From Cinclus cinclus (taxonomy: Eukaryota; Chordata; Aves; Passeriformes; Cinclidae), in NCBI RefSeq assembly GCF_963662255.1, contig NC_085046.1:142305762-142369761 (forward strand): a stretch of DNA of 64,000 nucleotides, in the 5' to 3' direction. The notes beneath the pieces are model-generated. The model was not told the origin of the DNA. It saw only the letters and a program-made list of their open reading frames with translations, and did no database searches. This document shows positions 12,660 through 25,823 of the stretch, piece by piece. How positions within the stretch are numbered: the first letter of the stretch is position 1; the number at the start of each line of letters is the position of its first letter. A program made the translations under genes and the position numbers.

Positions 12660-15035
12660 ACCCTACAGCTTCATTAAATCAGGAGAGGAGATATCCTGGT
12701 TTTCAGGTACAAGAGCAAACCTTGGGTTGGAGACAAAGTTGTGACTAAGTTTGATTTTTGAATGGAATTAGGCCTCTGTGTTGGAATTACATATGAGTTC
12801 CTCAGCCCTAAACGTGTTGTTTCCTCCAGTACCAAGTTGATACCTAAGCCATCCACATGCTAGGCTGTATCAAAGGGAAGGTTTGTTTTGCAAAACATTT
12901 CTGACAACCCTTCTCAGAGAATGCAGTACAACAAGCTTTAAAAAAAATCCCAAAAAACAAACCACACTCTTTTTTTCAGTAACTTAGCAAACTTTTTAGC
13001 TCACAGATTAAAATATGTGAGATTAAAGGGAAAATTTGTGTATTTCAGTGAAGAGGTTCTAGTTCAGAAACTATTTTCCAGAAGTAAAAAAAACCCACGA
13101 AAAACCACAAAACCTTTTAAAGCCTAGTTCACACTATTAAACCTTTTGTTTTGCTAGCATTTTCTTAATAATAGAGTATATAAAGACTTAATTTTTCTGC
13201 ATAGACATATCTATGAGCATTGAAAATCTAATTTCCTTCTGTTTCTGTCTTTCGTTTTGGTAACAGCGAGCTGAAGTATCTTTCTATAATTCCAATTTAA
13301 TCAAATGGTGCTGACACTATGAGACTTATGAATGACATTGGCTTATGAATGCCCCCCTCAGCAATCTTCATCTGGTCCCTGTCTTCTTTTTGCTGGGCAT
13401 GGGGTCCCACTACCAGCAATGACACATGCATTGAGTACCCAAAAATGGTACACCCATGACACAGCAATGCAAGGCAGATACCCACATTACCTCTGGACTG
13501 GGTAGCTCAGTGATAGCCAGACACAGAAGACAGCTGTGCTAGCCCGACAAGTGAGGATGTGAGCACTGCTGAACCTGCTTTTGAGAATTCATAGCTCCCC
13601 GGTTCTGTGACGAAAGGGGTTTGTGCAGAGTGATCAGCCATGAATGACAGCAGCTGAGCTGTTGCCTTCCAGCTCTGCAGAGGCCCCTCAGCCTTCAGCA
13701 GAGGTGTAATGAGCAGTGAGCAGGGATTAACACTTTAGGATGCTGCAGCCATTTCTTTGTTTGCAGGACTCAAGGATACCCAGGCTCTCTTGCCTTTTCA
13801 GAGCCAGCTTGCATCCTGACCAGCATTGCATCTTGTCTCTCAAAGCAATGTTGATGACATTTAGTAGAGAATACTATTCATGTGTGTTCTCATCAAGTTA
13901 ATTTAATTTAAGCCTGTATCCTTTTACCCCTGTGGAAATCCAGAACCATAATTTCTCTTCAGGATACTGGAATTTCTTGTACCAGAAGGTTATCTGATGG
14001 TGTCCTTCAGAAAGGCTCTTCAAAATTGCATCCTTTATCCTGAGTCCTCTTGCAGTGCCAGAATTTTTTCAGCATAGTAAAAATATTTCATTCATCAGGA
14101 GCTTAGTCATCTGATTCTTGGTGCTGATGCTGCCTTTTGGAACAATGGCTGGCTGCCATTCTGTCTGCTGCTGTAGGAGAGCTGTGCTTAGTAATCTTTG
14201 TGTTTCTTTCTCTCTCTCTTTTTAATATCCTTGGCTTTATCATAGGAATTGATTTTTCTGAATGTCCACCTGGTATATTTTCTCTTCATTAGAAATGGAT
14301 ATGAGATGTTAATTTGTGTCAATGTCACTGATTGCAGATGATAATGAGCTCAGAAAGGATGGGAAATCAAAGTGTATTCCACCACGCCTAAAGGAGCAAA
14401 TCTGTGTGGGGAAACATAAGTCTGGGCAAAGTAGCTGGAGGGGCACACTACTCCTTCCTAACTGTGTCTTTATATATCTGCCTTTATCCTCTGTTGGAAT
14501 TATTGGTGTGACCAAAGGACTCTGGGGGAAAAGATGGAGAGAGCAAGGAGAGTCCCACAAAGCTGCATCATGCATTAGCTGTGAATAAAACAAAGTCAGG
14601 GGTCATAGCTCTGATCAGATTTACTCCATCCTCTCTGTCCCTTTGGGGAAGTCTTAGATCACATGTGTCAGCTACCAGGGACACAGCAAGAGGTAAGATG
14701 AGCTTCCTGAGCATATTGGAGAGTGATGTAGACACAAATGTAGAATACATTGATCAAATCCTTACAAATGGGAATATATGATGTGGAGCGTCCCTGGGTC
14801 TGAATTTTTCTCACCCTGCTCCCAACTGCAATGATATACTCATTCCACTTCCATGTGCATAGGGAAAACATAGCCCAAAGAGTTTTACATGACTTTATTT
14901 CTCCCTGGATTTTCTTATGCTTGGAAGGGAAAACAGAAATATCATGATCATGAGAATAATAGAAATGTTGGGTGGAAAAGGATTTAATGAAAGATTCTTG
15001 ATCAGGATCTTAACAGCAACATTGTTGCTACACCA
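12660..15035. other. Unique sequence, no gene recognised
   Basis: No recognisable gene or element. At 14309-14593 both strands carry overlapping open frames of 90-94 codons, but neither protein looks like a known family, and such pairs arise by chance in AT-rich DNA. A stretch starting at 13500 ('gggtagctcagtgatagcc') resembles a tRNA A box but no tRNA can be folded from it. Confidence 0.5.
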
Positions 15036-15280
15036 CAGAATCACAGAACAATTTAGATTGGAAAAGATCATTGAGGCCAACCTTTGACCAGTAACTGCCT
15101 TGTCAACTGGACCATGGCACTAAATTGTTCCTTGAAGACCTCTAGGAATGGTGACTCCACCACCACCCTAGGCAGCCCATTCCCATCGCCTTACAACTCC
15201 TTCCCTGAAGAAATTCCTCCTGCTGTACAGCCTCAAACTCCCTGGGGCAGATTGAGTCTTTGTCCTCTTGTCTTGGGACC
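15036..15280 (-). mobile_element. CR1 LINE 3' end, different subfamily
   Basis: The antisense CR1 3' end begins at 'acagaatcacagaacaattt' and continues with 'ttggaaaagatcattgagg', 'ggaatggtgactccaccacc', 'taggcagcccattcccat', 'tccctgaagaaattcctcc' and 'gtcctcttgtcttgggacc'. The 'gattggaaaagatcattgag' opening and the 'ccctgaagaaattcct' block differ from the 10619 copy, so this belongs to another CR1 subfamily. Coding strand minus, heavily 5'-truncated. Confidence 0.92.
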
Positions 15281-15286
15281 AGAGCA

Positions 15287-15336
15287 GCACAGATTGCATT
15301 TACTGCCCTTAGCCTTGCACAGATTACATTTATTGC
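15287..15336. repeat. Two diverged copies of a 20-bp unit, 30-bp period
   Basis: 'gcacagattgcatttactgc' at 15287-15306 recurs as 'gcacagattacatttattgc' at 15317-15336, an 18/20 match at a spacing of 30 bp. It sits at or just beyond the inner end of the CR1 copy, so it may be a local duplication made after insertion. Confidence 0.75.
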
Positions 15337-15581
15337 ACAGGAAATCTGTGGTTTCTTTTTTTCCCCTCCTGGAAGGTGAGCCTTAGAACTACTTGTGCAC
15401 CTTGGGTACAGAGCAGCATGGCACACAGATAACATGGCAAACTTTCAGCAAATGATCATCAAAGCTATTAAATGCCGATCAACTAAGCTGGAATTATACT
15501 AGGTCAGCTTAGTGGTCTGCTGACAATGTCTCTCATTACTGAACTGATATTGCAATCGTTCCTGGGCAAAATGCACTGTTA

Positions 15582-15648
15582 TTGTTTTTTTCTGGTTGGT
15601 TTTTTGTTTGTTTTAGTTTTTTGCTTGTTTGTTTGTTTGTTTTTTTCC
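15582..15648. repeat. T-rich tract with (TTTG)n
   Basis: A T/G-only tract with runs of T and a 'cttgtttgtttgtttgtttt' core, ending in 'tttttttcctg'. It looks like a simple repeat grown from a poly-T run. No retrotransposon body is recognised next to it. Confidence 0.8.
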
Positions 15649-18600
15649 TGCTAAAATTAATGAAGGCCAGAACTTGAACAACTGAAACCCAAACATGGGC
15701 TCTCATGTCTTTAGTTCAGTTCCCCAGATTTGCCTGATTTTCAAAGGTATTGAAACATCTTTGTTCAACAAAGAGCAACAAATCCCACTGAAGCTGATTA
15801 ATATTTTGAATATTTTGTCTAGATTTTTGGGGTTAAATGATTAACAGAAGTATGCAAATCACTGATGATCCAAGTTAACTGCTTTATTTCTGCTGACACT
15901 TCCGACAAGAGATGTCACTGCGGAAAGGAAATGAGTCACATGTATCTAAAAGGCCAGAAGAAATGAATTTCTGAACAGTGTGAGTACATTCCTGGCATGA
16001 CCATTCCAGGAAAATTAAACAGAGCTACAGATCAAACATGCAGGCAGATGAACTGCAGTAGCAAAATCCATTGCACAAAGAGGGTTTTTCCCTCTGATGT
16101 GATGACCTGTGTGGCTCTCACAAAAACCTTTGCAACAGAGTGGATAGCTTCCTGAGGCTTGCTCAGAGCAAAGCAAAGGGAATAATACTGAGATTTCATC
16201 CTTGTGTTGTATTTGTATTCACTCTTTTCTAATACAGAAACTGATTTGTGACACTTCCCTTGTGTGACAGAAAAATCTACCTGAAAGTGATAAAATTATT
16301 ACTCCTCCAAACTCTATCAGGTTTTTATTTACTTATGCAGCCTTAAAGAAGAACTTTAGAAACTTTTGGATACTGTCATTACCAGGTTGGATGACATAAT
16401 GAAAAATTAAGTTTGTGACAATCTGTGACCATTGAGGATAGGACAGAAATCTTGCATGCCCTGAACTCTGTGGGAAATCTGGCAATGAAATTAGAGACAC
16501 TAATAATTAAACACTGATTTTTCTTTCAAAGATGTTGTCTACAGGTTACCTTACCCAACATTTCTCTGTGTGTCTTCTGTACATATTTAAATCACTATGG
16601 GCACTGTTTTCCATGCAGGGATCATGTCTGAGTGACCCTTGCTTATGTATTCATTTAATGTCCCCTATATTAAACCATCTTCCAGCTTTTGTTTCCAAAA
16701 CTTTATGTTTTGCAATTTTTTATATTTTATCCAAAGTTGTTCTTTATATTGACTTTTGATTTAATACCTTCAGCAGTCCACACATTAGAAGGGAGTATGT
16801 GTCTAATTGATATGAAGAAAAAAATTCTCAAGAAAGGATTATTATTTGAAGCAATACTAACAACTTGATGTAGTTTCTCCAGCTAGGATGGTTTTCAAGT
16901 GATGACATCACTATGGGTCAAATTTGAATTCAGTGGTCCTAGAGTAAGCCTGAAAAGATGGAGAAGTGTTTGGTCTACACCCTGAGTTGCTGATACAAGT
17001 CCCCAAAGTCAATGGAGTTGAAGGAACAGAACTAAATATCCCCCTCTGGTTTAGTGACATTACCTTGGATTTATGTCAGTAGAGCTGAGAGCTGACACTC
17101 ATTTAGGTGAATATTGCCAAGAGGAAAGATCATGGTGAGCTGCTAATATTTGTTGCTGGAGACAATCCAGGAATGATAAAGAAGCCATATTTTTACAAAG
17201 CTTTGAAACCGTTCCCTAGGCACACTATGTGGGTCAAGGTACTAGGAAATAATGAAAGTCAAATGTGTCCTAGGCCCTTCTAATCTTGTTTGATCCAATG
17301 ATCCTCCAATTTTGGTAATTCCACTTGAGTTTCTTAATTAATTTCAGGCCAGCAATGAAGGCAGGTATAAGAATGCCTTAAAATCCAGCTAGGCTTCAGC
17401 TTAAAAAAAACCAAAATTTTTTCTGCTGTTTTTGCAAATGATTGTCAGAATTTCACACAGAAAGTCAGCTGTTAACAACTCAGACTGGGAAGGTGCTGAA
17501 TGCAGGAGATGAAAGCCATCAGCTGCCAAGGTACAGTAACATGATGGCTCCAAGTGTAAAGCTGTCCCACGGTCGGTTCTGAGAGATACTTAAACAGAGT
17601 TCTGTTATAAACTAGTTTTACTAAGGAAACAACTTGTGGGCTGAGAAATCAGCACAGATAGGAAATCAGGTTTCTTGGTCTCAAAACACATACAGGCTTA
17701 TGCAATTCTATAACCAACACGCTTTTTTTGGCAGCTTGGAATTTAAGACTAATCCATCATCAAAACTGTTTCCTGGTTTCCTTTCACTCTCCAGGGCAGA
17801 ACTTCCCTCTAGTGTAGGCAATCAGAAAATATTATGAACCTTCACAGGAACTTGGAAATAGCTGGTGGTGCTCTCATATGATGGCTTGGGTACCCACTCT
17901 CAAGTCTAAATGAAATAAGGTACAAAAAAAGGTATGTAAGAGTGGGTGTATACGTATATGAGTGCATGTGAATTTTCTTTTCTGCCCACTGAAAGACGAA
18001 CACCTAACTAAGTTTTTGACATATTAAGATCTGGTAAAATATGAGTAAATTCTGTTACTATTTGGTTAAATTGATGTAGCAAGGTTCAGGGGGATTACCT
18101 TTTTTTTCATGTTATGTATGGATATATGTTTTTAATTTCATGACTATTTATGTTTTTGCTGGTAATAGTGGGTGAGAATAATTTCAGACTAACCATGATA
18201 GTGGTTTGAGGAATCGATACAGCTGATTGTTTAGCAGTCACAAACCCACAGTTCACATCCCAAGGAAAACACAGCAGTAGCATGGTGCATTCTGCATGTT
18301 CACTTCTTTGAAAAGTCAGTGAAATTTAAATGCCTGATCTGATAAACAATATCAAAGTAAAGCCCTTAAATTCCTATTCCAGAAACTAGTTCAAGTTAAT
18401 TACTAACAAATACTCCCCTTGAAGTCTGTGTTTATGAATTTGCCAGATGAAGACTCAGACATTGACCCCTTTGTCAAGGTGAACCTAATCAACCCAGATA
18501 ATTTTTTGTTTATCTGATAGAATGCAGGAATGGAGCTCTAATGACGATCTTCTCTAATTCCAACTGCTGTGTAAACATCATAAAAACATACATTAAAAAT

Positions 18601-21600
18601 ATGGCCTGGTTCCAGGTATGAAAATATTGCCCTTTGTGATTAATCAAATGAAGAGAAGGGAATTACTATAGTGTCAATGCTAAGAAAAAAAATTAAAAAT
18701 CAACCAGCAACAGGAGGTTATACTAATGTTTATTTTCAATAGTTCCTATGCTGCTTTAGCTGGCTTAACATGCTCTGGAAGCCTTTAGGATCTTGCAGAC
18801 TGGTGTCTATCTATGACTTGGGTCACTGTGCTTTTCATCATATGTCTTAGAAATATTCCCCTGACATAAGATTTACATCTTAGAACACAGCCTTGTAAAA
18901 GAAGGGATGGTAAAAGAGAAGACAATCCAAATAAGCAAATAAATTCAACAGCAGATAATAATTAAGATATTTGCTTCTTATCTTAGTATTTCTTTTGCTT
19001 TGACTCATTCCTTCATCTTTTTTTGCCATCTTTTTCCCAAATAAAGATTCTGACAGTGCACATTGTAGATGACATGAAATCCCCTGGTGGAAATTACCTT
19101 ATTCATCTTTTAATATGTATACTATAAATTTGTGTCTGAGATAGTTATCCTATTGTAGTCAAATCCAATAGAGACAATAGAGTGTGATTGATCTGGTGAC
19201 TGATCTGGTCAAAAGTTTCTGCTTTCTCTAGGATAAGGGGTGCTACACCTAAAGTTTTCTGAGTTTACAGACCTTTCCTCTATTGATTATGAAGAAAGCT
19301 CATGGCCAAAATTTAGATAAAGAATTCCACGCTCCAGTGAAATGTATCTCCTCCCTCCTAACTTTAAAGAATGTCAATCAATCCCTTAATATATCCATAT
19401 ACCCGGGTTCCTGGTTTTCCATTTCCGTTTTTAAGACAGTGAACAAGAAATTACAATCCTCTGGTAACATAATTATTGTTCTGTATCCACAGATGTACCA
19501 CAGTGAGTCCCTAACCTTGCATTATCATTCGGACAACAAACAACACTGGACGTGACTTAAAATTTTCCTGTATATCTGTTGTGAATGTGAAAAAAAAATT
19601 ACTCAAAGGAGTTTTTTAAATTTCTCTTTTTCAGTCTATCTGTCTGAGGAGGCAAATTGCTTCAGTTTACCTTTAGCATGCTACAGATACCTCACCTAGG
19701 AAAACGAGAATCTCGTATTCACTTGTCTTATCTTGATAACGTCTGCACATAGCTTAAAGCTTTCCCTGGTTTATTTTTATCAATTTTTTGGACTGTTTTA
19801 AAATATATTCCAAGATCTTGCTGGACAGCTCCTTTTCCAAAGGGTAGCAGTTGCAGAGGCAACAGGAAACCAAAGAACATCCTGCTTGGTCTGATGAATC
19901 TTTTGTTAAAAGCAAGCTGAGTTTTTAGTGTAGTCAACCATGATTTGATGCAGACCAGAGAAGTTCACTATGTCAGACATCTACTGGATAGTGCTAGCTT
20001 TTCCATCCACTTTTTATATTCTTTTGCCTTCACGGGTTTAGCCTAGTTACTTTGGAGGAAGACTATAAGCACTTTTACCAGACTGAGATGAATATCTGTT
20101 TCTTGAGACTGAATTCAGTTATTATTTACATGAAGTCCTATTCATTTGTGAATGCCTAAGAGATAACTTTAACCTCAGCACCACATTTTGACTTTATATG
20201 CGTAAATAACAATATTTTAGTAGTTGGAACGGGAAGAGTTATGTAGATAATGATATCTCTGTTATGGGGGAAAGATTTTCAGACAAGATGAGAGATAATA
20301 TTTGAACTTTAAGGAATGAGACATAATGTAGACAAGTATTCTCAGCCATGTTATAGCTGTGTTACATGTTTTCAGTTTGAAACATGACCACAGGTTGTAA
20401 ATGCAAACGAGTCTGGGAAAAGCCAAAATCGCCTCTTTCTGAAAACTATAGAAGGACATTGTGGGAAAAGATGGTTCTGTTACACTATGAAGTGTGTTCT
20501 GGATATTCAATATGACAATGTCAAAAAAATTCCAAAATTAATACCTTTATACTGTGAATGCTCTTAACTGAACTTGTTATATGTATTTTTAATACTACAT
20601 AAATAAGGGACAAAACTGTGCCTCTGACTTGAGTACACCATCCACAGTAGGCCAGATCTGGTGGAAAGATCTGGAGGCCAAATCCGAATGTGTCTCTAGC
20701 TATTTTTTATGCACCCACTTTGTGAGTGTTGCTGCAATTTACTTTCTCAGTTCAGCTATTCCCCCTCATGTCACAGAAACATCCTGTCTGTGTGCTCTGA
20801 TGGACAGCACCAAGGCACTGGCTCCAGCAGCAGGTGGTTTGTGGCCACTCAAATAAGCTCTGAGAAATCATGGTGATAAAACAGAAGAACTGCTGTCAAC
20901 AAGGACTGCACGTCTATATCTGTGGGAGATATTAAGTATCTAAGGTGTGGAAAAAAAAAGATTACTGGGGTAGATCTGCTGATGTTAAGTGTGGCGTGAC
21001 TAAAGAGGAATGTACCTTCTGTATCTCTAGGACAGCCTATCAGTGCAATACAAGAGCCATATTGACTAATAAGTTATGATCCTGGTTAAAGATTATTGAA
21101 ATGGTTAATATTTTGTTACCTCCCTTATCTGCAACATTTTTCCAAAGTGATTTGATAATATCCTTTTTGCTTATTTAGGGAAGCCTTGCACAAATTATTC
21201 CTTGAAGAAGTTGATAAACTACTGGTAAGAGTGCTAAATATATTAATTTAAAAAATAATGAATATTTTATGTCTACCTTGAGAATATGTTGAATGTGTAT
21301 ACATTTTATTTCACAACTTAAAATACTGCATAAAAAACAAAATAATAATTTTTAAAAAAATGACCAGCTGATCATTACTATTTGATTTCTTATTTTTAGA
21401 AATGTTTCAGCTGAATGCATCTATTTTATAACCAGTCACTAAGAAAGCTTCACTGTGATAACAAAACCGTTTTTAGTCTTTAGTAAGACTAAGTTTTACA
21501 GACAACAAAATAGCAGAAAGTTAGGGAAAAATAGTATGAAATATGATTCTAAAATGAACTCCACAAAAACTTTAAGAACACAGCACTCCTGTCCTTTTGA

Positions 21601-24600
21601 TGTGAGATGTCTTGCAACCTTATTTTTGCATGCTGCTCTGGTGACTAATGTAGTAAAAAGTTAACCAGACTCATACATTGTTTCTATCTATATTATTGTG
21701 GTTTTGGAAGACAGAGACACCTCTCACTAAGACATGACCACCATAAAAAAATCTAAATCTGTCCTCCTTTCCCAAGCTTTTCTTTACAACAACATTTTAG
21801 CTCTTAGCAGTGCCTGCTGACAGATACATTTCTCCCAGAAAATTCAATTGCCTATTCCTGTTGCTGCTGCTATGGTAACATATAATGACATAACTTCTTG
21901 TTCTGGTAGAGATAATGATAAGGGCTATTATGATGGGTCAAAGAAAAAAGTTGTGAAGTTAGAAAGACTTCTCTGAATGCCAGGCTCTGTGGTGGTTGAG
22001 TAGCACTTGAAGCAAAGTCCTGCCTTTTCTCTAGGAGTTGAAGAAAGAGTAAGGTTTTCTTTTTCCCTTCTCTGTCAGTTTTAAAATTACATGCATCATG
22101 TTAAAACATGGCTATGTATATATGTATTTTTCTAATTTTTACTCCAGTATAATGAACACAATAATTTTAGAAGGCAAGGGTGAAATCAGATTTAGAGGAT
22201 GATTAGATCCAATCCCACTCAAAGGCTTCCAGTAGACTAAAATCCAAAGACTTGTGTTCTTCTAAAAGTTGTGTTTGTTAAATCCATCTCCTTTGCCTGT
22301 GTTCATTGCAGCTCATTGACTCCCTGGGAATGCCTCTGTCACCCCACAAAACCCTGTGCTTTCAATGAGGTCAGATGATTTTACCCGTACGCAATTTTGG
22401 CATGGTCCTGTCCTTATATTTTAGTAGTTTATTTGGAGTTTTCCAGGAAGTTATCTTGAAAATCTCCACCACAGTAATGTTCCTGTCTAACCCTTTCTGT
22501 TAATATGTGATGTAGGAGAAAAGTTCAGGGGAAAATGTGTTTTTTTAGAGATCTACTGCTTTTGTGATGTCACTTGTAATTCTCAGGGTTTTTCTGTCTC
22601 TTGCAGAGCCTGACAATAGGAAGGATACAGCCTGGGTATAGTGTTCCTCAAGCCTTCATTTCCAGCAGCTATCTAGTAATTTTGCCAAGCCACAGGGAGC
22701 AAAAAGCCCTGGGCCAGAATCTTCTCTTATTTACACTGGCATACATTTGAAGATCAAGCCAGCAGAGTCAACACAGTTTCATAACAGTGAAAATTATACG
22801 AGATCAGAGTTTGATGAGGGGCTTTTTTGTTGTCATTCAAGGAATTCAGAGGTATTCAAATACATTTCAGCCCAGGCATCTGCGTAGCATTTCTGCATAT
22901 TCATGTTAACCGTGAGGATTTGCTCATCATGTTCTCTGACACTGGCCACTTCTGCGCAGGTGCTTCATTGCATAGGCTGCATTAGTGACAAAACATGAGC
23001 TTTTAATGAGATAATGGAAAGCTGTGGAATTAGTAGTTAAATTCAATGCTACTAAGTACATCTGCTATTCTTGTAATAATCTCACAATATTTTGTGATGC
23101 TTTTCCATTCAAATTGTGAGGAATGTTTTAACTGGTTCCTGGAAACAACTAGAGTTCTCTTTTCATGGCATACTGCTGAGGGCATGCATTTTATGCCCTG
23201 GGGTGCTTCATAAGAGCAGGAATCAACATGCAGAGTTTTATGGGACAACTTGAAGGACAGCATGGGGAAGAAAAAGCTACACTTGTTCAATGTCACTCCA
23301 GCAGAGTCCCTCCCACAAACTGTCTGGACACCCAGGCACACCCAGGCTTTGTTCTGAAGGGAACTTATTTCTTCACAGCAAAAGGAATACCAAGAATAAA
23401 TAACAGTCATGAAATTTATGAAACAGGCAGGGATAGTCAGAGAACCAAGACACACAACTGATACTCAGGTTATCTCAGACCATGAGCATAGCTGGATTAG
23501 TTTTCACCTATTCTATTAGCTAGTGTGTTGTATTGTAAAAGGATCTGGACAACTTGCAAAGGGTTAGAGTCAACAATAGGAGCCTGCATGGGGTCACATA
23601 GCTAGCTTCACTCCCCTTTTGATTCCATGGACCAGCATTTGGTTAAAACTAAGGCTTCTTTTTCCCATTGTCCTGCATGGTGCTGACAATGAATAGTCTC
23701 CTGGGGTTGTGGCTTAAAGGGATTAATAGACAAAAGACAAACATACCCCATTCAAAAATCCAGCACTAAAATTTATGAAAGTTTCAAAGATTGACAAAGA
23801 GAAGGTGTTGAGTTTTAAATATGGACTTTCTCAATGTACAAGGCAGAAGAAGCAGACCAAATTCAGGTGGAAGTTTCAGCTCCCTCAACATAAACAAACA
23901 TAGCAGACCAATGCTGTTTTTAATTGCTTTAAACAGAAGGGAAAGAAGACAACAAGGAAAGGCCCTTATATTGTAGGACATTATGTCCTGTTCCTGGTTT
24001 TTCTCAAATCCACATGTTGCTGTGGCTATGGTAAAAATGGTGTTTGAGAGGCTGGTACAATTTAATTGTATACACAGCTTTACCAACATTGCTAAGCATG
24101 CTCATTTTTACATAGACTCTTCCTGCCCATTACAAAGTCAATTATTTGCATGATCTTGTGGCATCAAAAACAGAAGGATCTGGATTTTCATGACATTATT
24201 CACTTCTCTGTGGGAGCATATAATTGTAAAGTCTGCGAATAATCTTGCCTGGGGACAAAGGCTTTTCTATTAAGATTTTCTATGAGGCTCCACAACCTTC
24301 TGCATTACTGAGATTTCTGTTGTGTGTTGACTCATACAGAGAAGTTAGGATAATATTACTTGATTTCTCCAATTTTAATTATTCCTCTCTTTTTCAGACC
24401 ATTGCTCTGCTAGGTCATGGATGACAGTATGTGTTTCAGCCTCTTTTGGGAGAAAGAAGGGGAAGAGTTCTGAATGTAGCTTGCTGCATTTGCAATCTTA
24501 TATATGCAGCTCATGACCCTGGCCAAGTAAAAATTGAAATGTAGGCAAGCCCTGATAGATTGCTCTTTATTTCTCCCTCCCTTTTCCAGTAAAAATCATT

Positions 24601-25185
24601 CTGTCTACGATGTTGACTGAAACTCTAAAATGGTCTTCTTCTCTGTCTTTAGAATTAGTTTCCTACTTAATGTATATGTATTTTAATATTTCTTTTAATG
24701 TTTGTACACACTTGCCATTGTAAGAGTGATAAAAATTTGCAACAGACATTAAGATCCTATTAGCACTTTGCTTAAGTGGCAAATAATTGAGACAAACATA
24801 ATTTTTGGAAATATTTACTCACTTATCCACTTTTGGGGTGGAGCTGTTTATTTTGTAACAGTATGAACAGAAACAGTGTAACAGAAAAGAAACCACAGAT
24901 AAACTATCATCTTTGACTGAGTTTCAATTGGAAACTTCAGCTTTTCAAGTGTAACTCACTGAGTATGAACTGCTGTATCTTCACATCAAGATAATATTCA
25001 TATTAACTTCTTGGAAAGTAAACTGTTTGATATTGGTTTGTATATTTTCTAGCCTCTGTGTTGGAGAGCAAGATTTTACCATTTCCGCAGTCATGTGTTT
25101 AGTGCAGGCCATTTACTAGAAGATTTATTTCTGACTCAGAATCATCAACACCTTCACTCTTCTTCAGCTTTTGGATACATTGCTA
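15649..25185. other. Unique AT-rich sequence, no gene confirmed
   Basis: About 9.5 kb with no recognised gene. Holds a 12-bp near-tandem duplication at 19186-19209, a possible short exon at 21179-21224, and a stretch at about 22700-23030 that looks like a conserved non-coding element. A perfect octamer ATTTGCAT occurs near 24143. The longest frame is 141 codons (23030-23455, minus), with no recognisable domain. Confidence 0.5.
19186..19209. repeat. 12-bp tandem duplication
   Basis: 'gattgatctggt' is followed directly by 'gactgatctggt', one mismatch in 12. Probably a replication-slippage duplication. Confidence 0.8.
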
Positions 25186-25823
25186 TGGTGGGTTGACCCA
25201 GGCTGGACACCAAGTGCCCACCAAAGCTGGACAGGGAAGGACAAATATTAAAGAAAGCTGATGGGTTGAACAGGGAAAGCTCATTTATCAGCTACCGCCT
25301 TGGGCAAAAGAGACACAAATTTATTATCAATCGAATCAGAGCAGGATAATGAGAAATTAAACCTTAAAACACCTTCCCTCCATTGCTCCCATCCTCCTGG
25401 GCTCAACTTCGCCCCTCATTTCTCTCCCTCCTACCTCTAGAGGTGCAAGGGGATGGGTTATGGGACCTTGGCCAGTTCATCACAGGTGTTCTCTGCCACT
25501 CCTCGGGTTAGGGACAAACAACAAACACTCCAGTGTGGGTCTCCTTCCAATGGGCTAGTTATTAATGAACTGCTCCAGCCAGGCTCTCCCACAGGATAAC
25601 AGGTCCTGCCAGCAAACCTGCTGCAGTATGGGCTCCTCTTTCCATGGGGCCACAGGTCCTGCAAGGAGCCTGCTCCAGCATGGGCTTCCCATGGGGGCAG
25701 TCTCCTTTGGGCCCCCACCTGCTCAGCACTAGCTCTGTGAAATGTAGGGGAAGCTTCTGCCAGGTCCTCACAGAAGCCACCCCTGCAGCCACCCTCTACC
25801 ACAACCATGCCAGACAACCTCCA
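25186..25823 (-). mobile_element. Degraded endogenous-retrovirus LTR, probably a shortened solo LTR
   Basis: The plus strand begins 'tggtgggttgacccaggctg' followed by 'acaccaagtgcccaccaaag', and ends 'tcctcacagaagccacccct', 'gcagccaccctctacc', 'aaccatgccagacaacctcc'. I recall this pattern from a large LTR family common in bird genomes. Between these ends lie four degenerate 'ctgctccagcatgggctcc' units. The proposed sense strand is minus: AATAAA lies at 25320-25325 on that strand, near the proposed 3' end. The copy is shorter than the full LTR as I remember it (about 1 kb). No internal retroviral genes flank it, and no clear target-site duplication was found, so the ends are approximate. Confidence 0.72.
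25526..25700. repeat. Four degenerate 44-52-bp units inside the LTR
   Basis: Units beginning 'cactccagtgtgggtctcc' (25526), 'ctgctccagccaggctctcc' (25570), 'ctgctgcagtatgggctcc' (25618) and 'ctgctccagcatgggcttcc' (25670) repeat with spacings of 44, 48 and 52 bp. Each contains a 'ctcc..ccatggg' part, usually followed by 'acaggtcctgc'. They are old internal tandem repeats of the LTR. Confidence 0.75.

Noticed and set aside
13500..13610. tRNA-like A box ('gggtagctcagtgatagcc') with a later 'cggttctgtgac'
   Set aside because: The possible B box is about 95 bp away and does not match well, and no cloverleaf can be paired, so neither a tRNA gene nor a clear tRNA-derived SINE is supported.
25458..25817. 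119- and 76-codon frames on the minus strand
   Set aside because: They lie wholly within the LTR and come from its GC-rich internal repeats.
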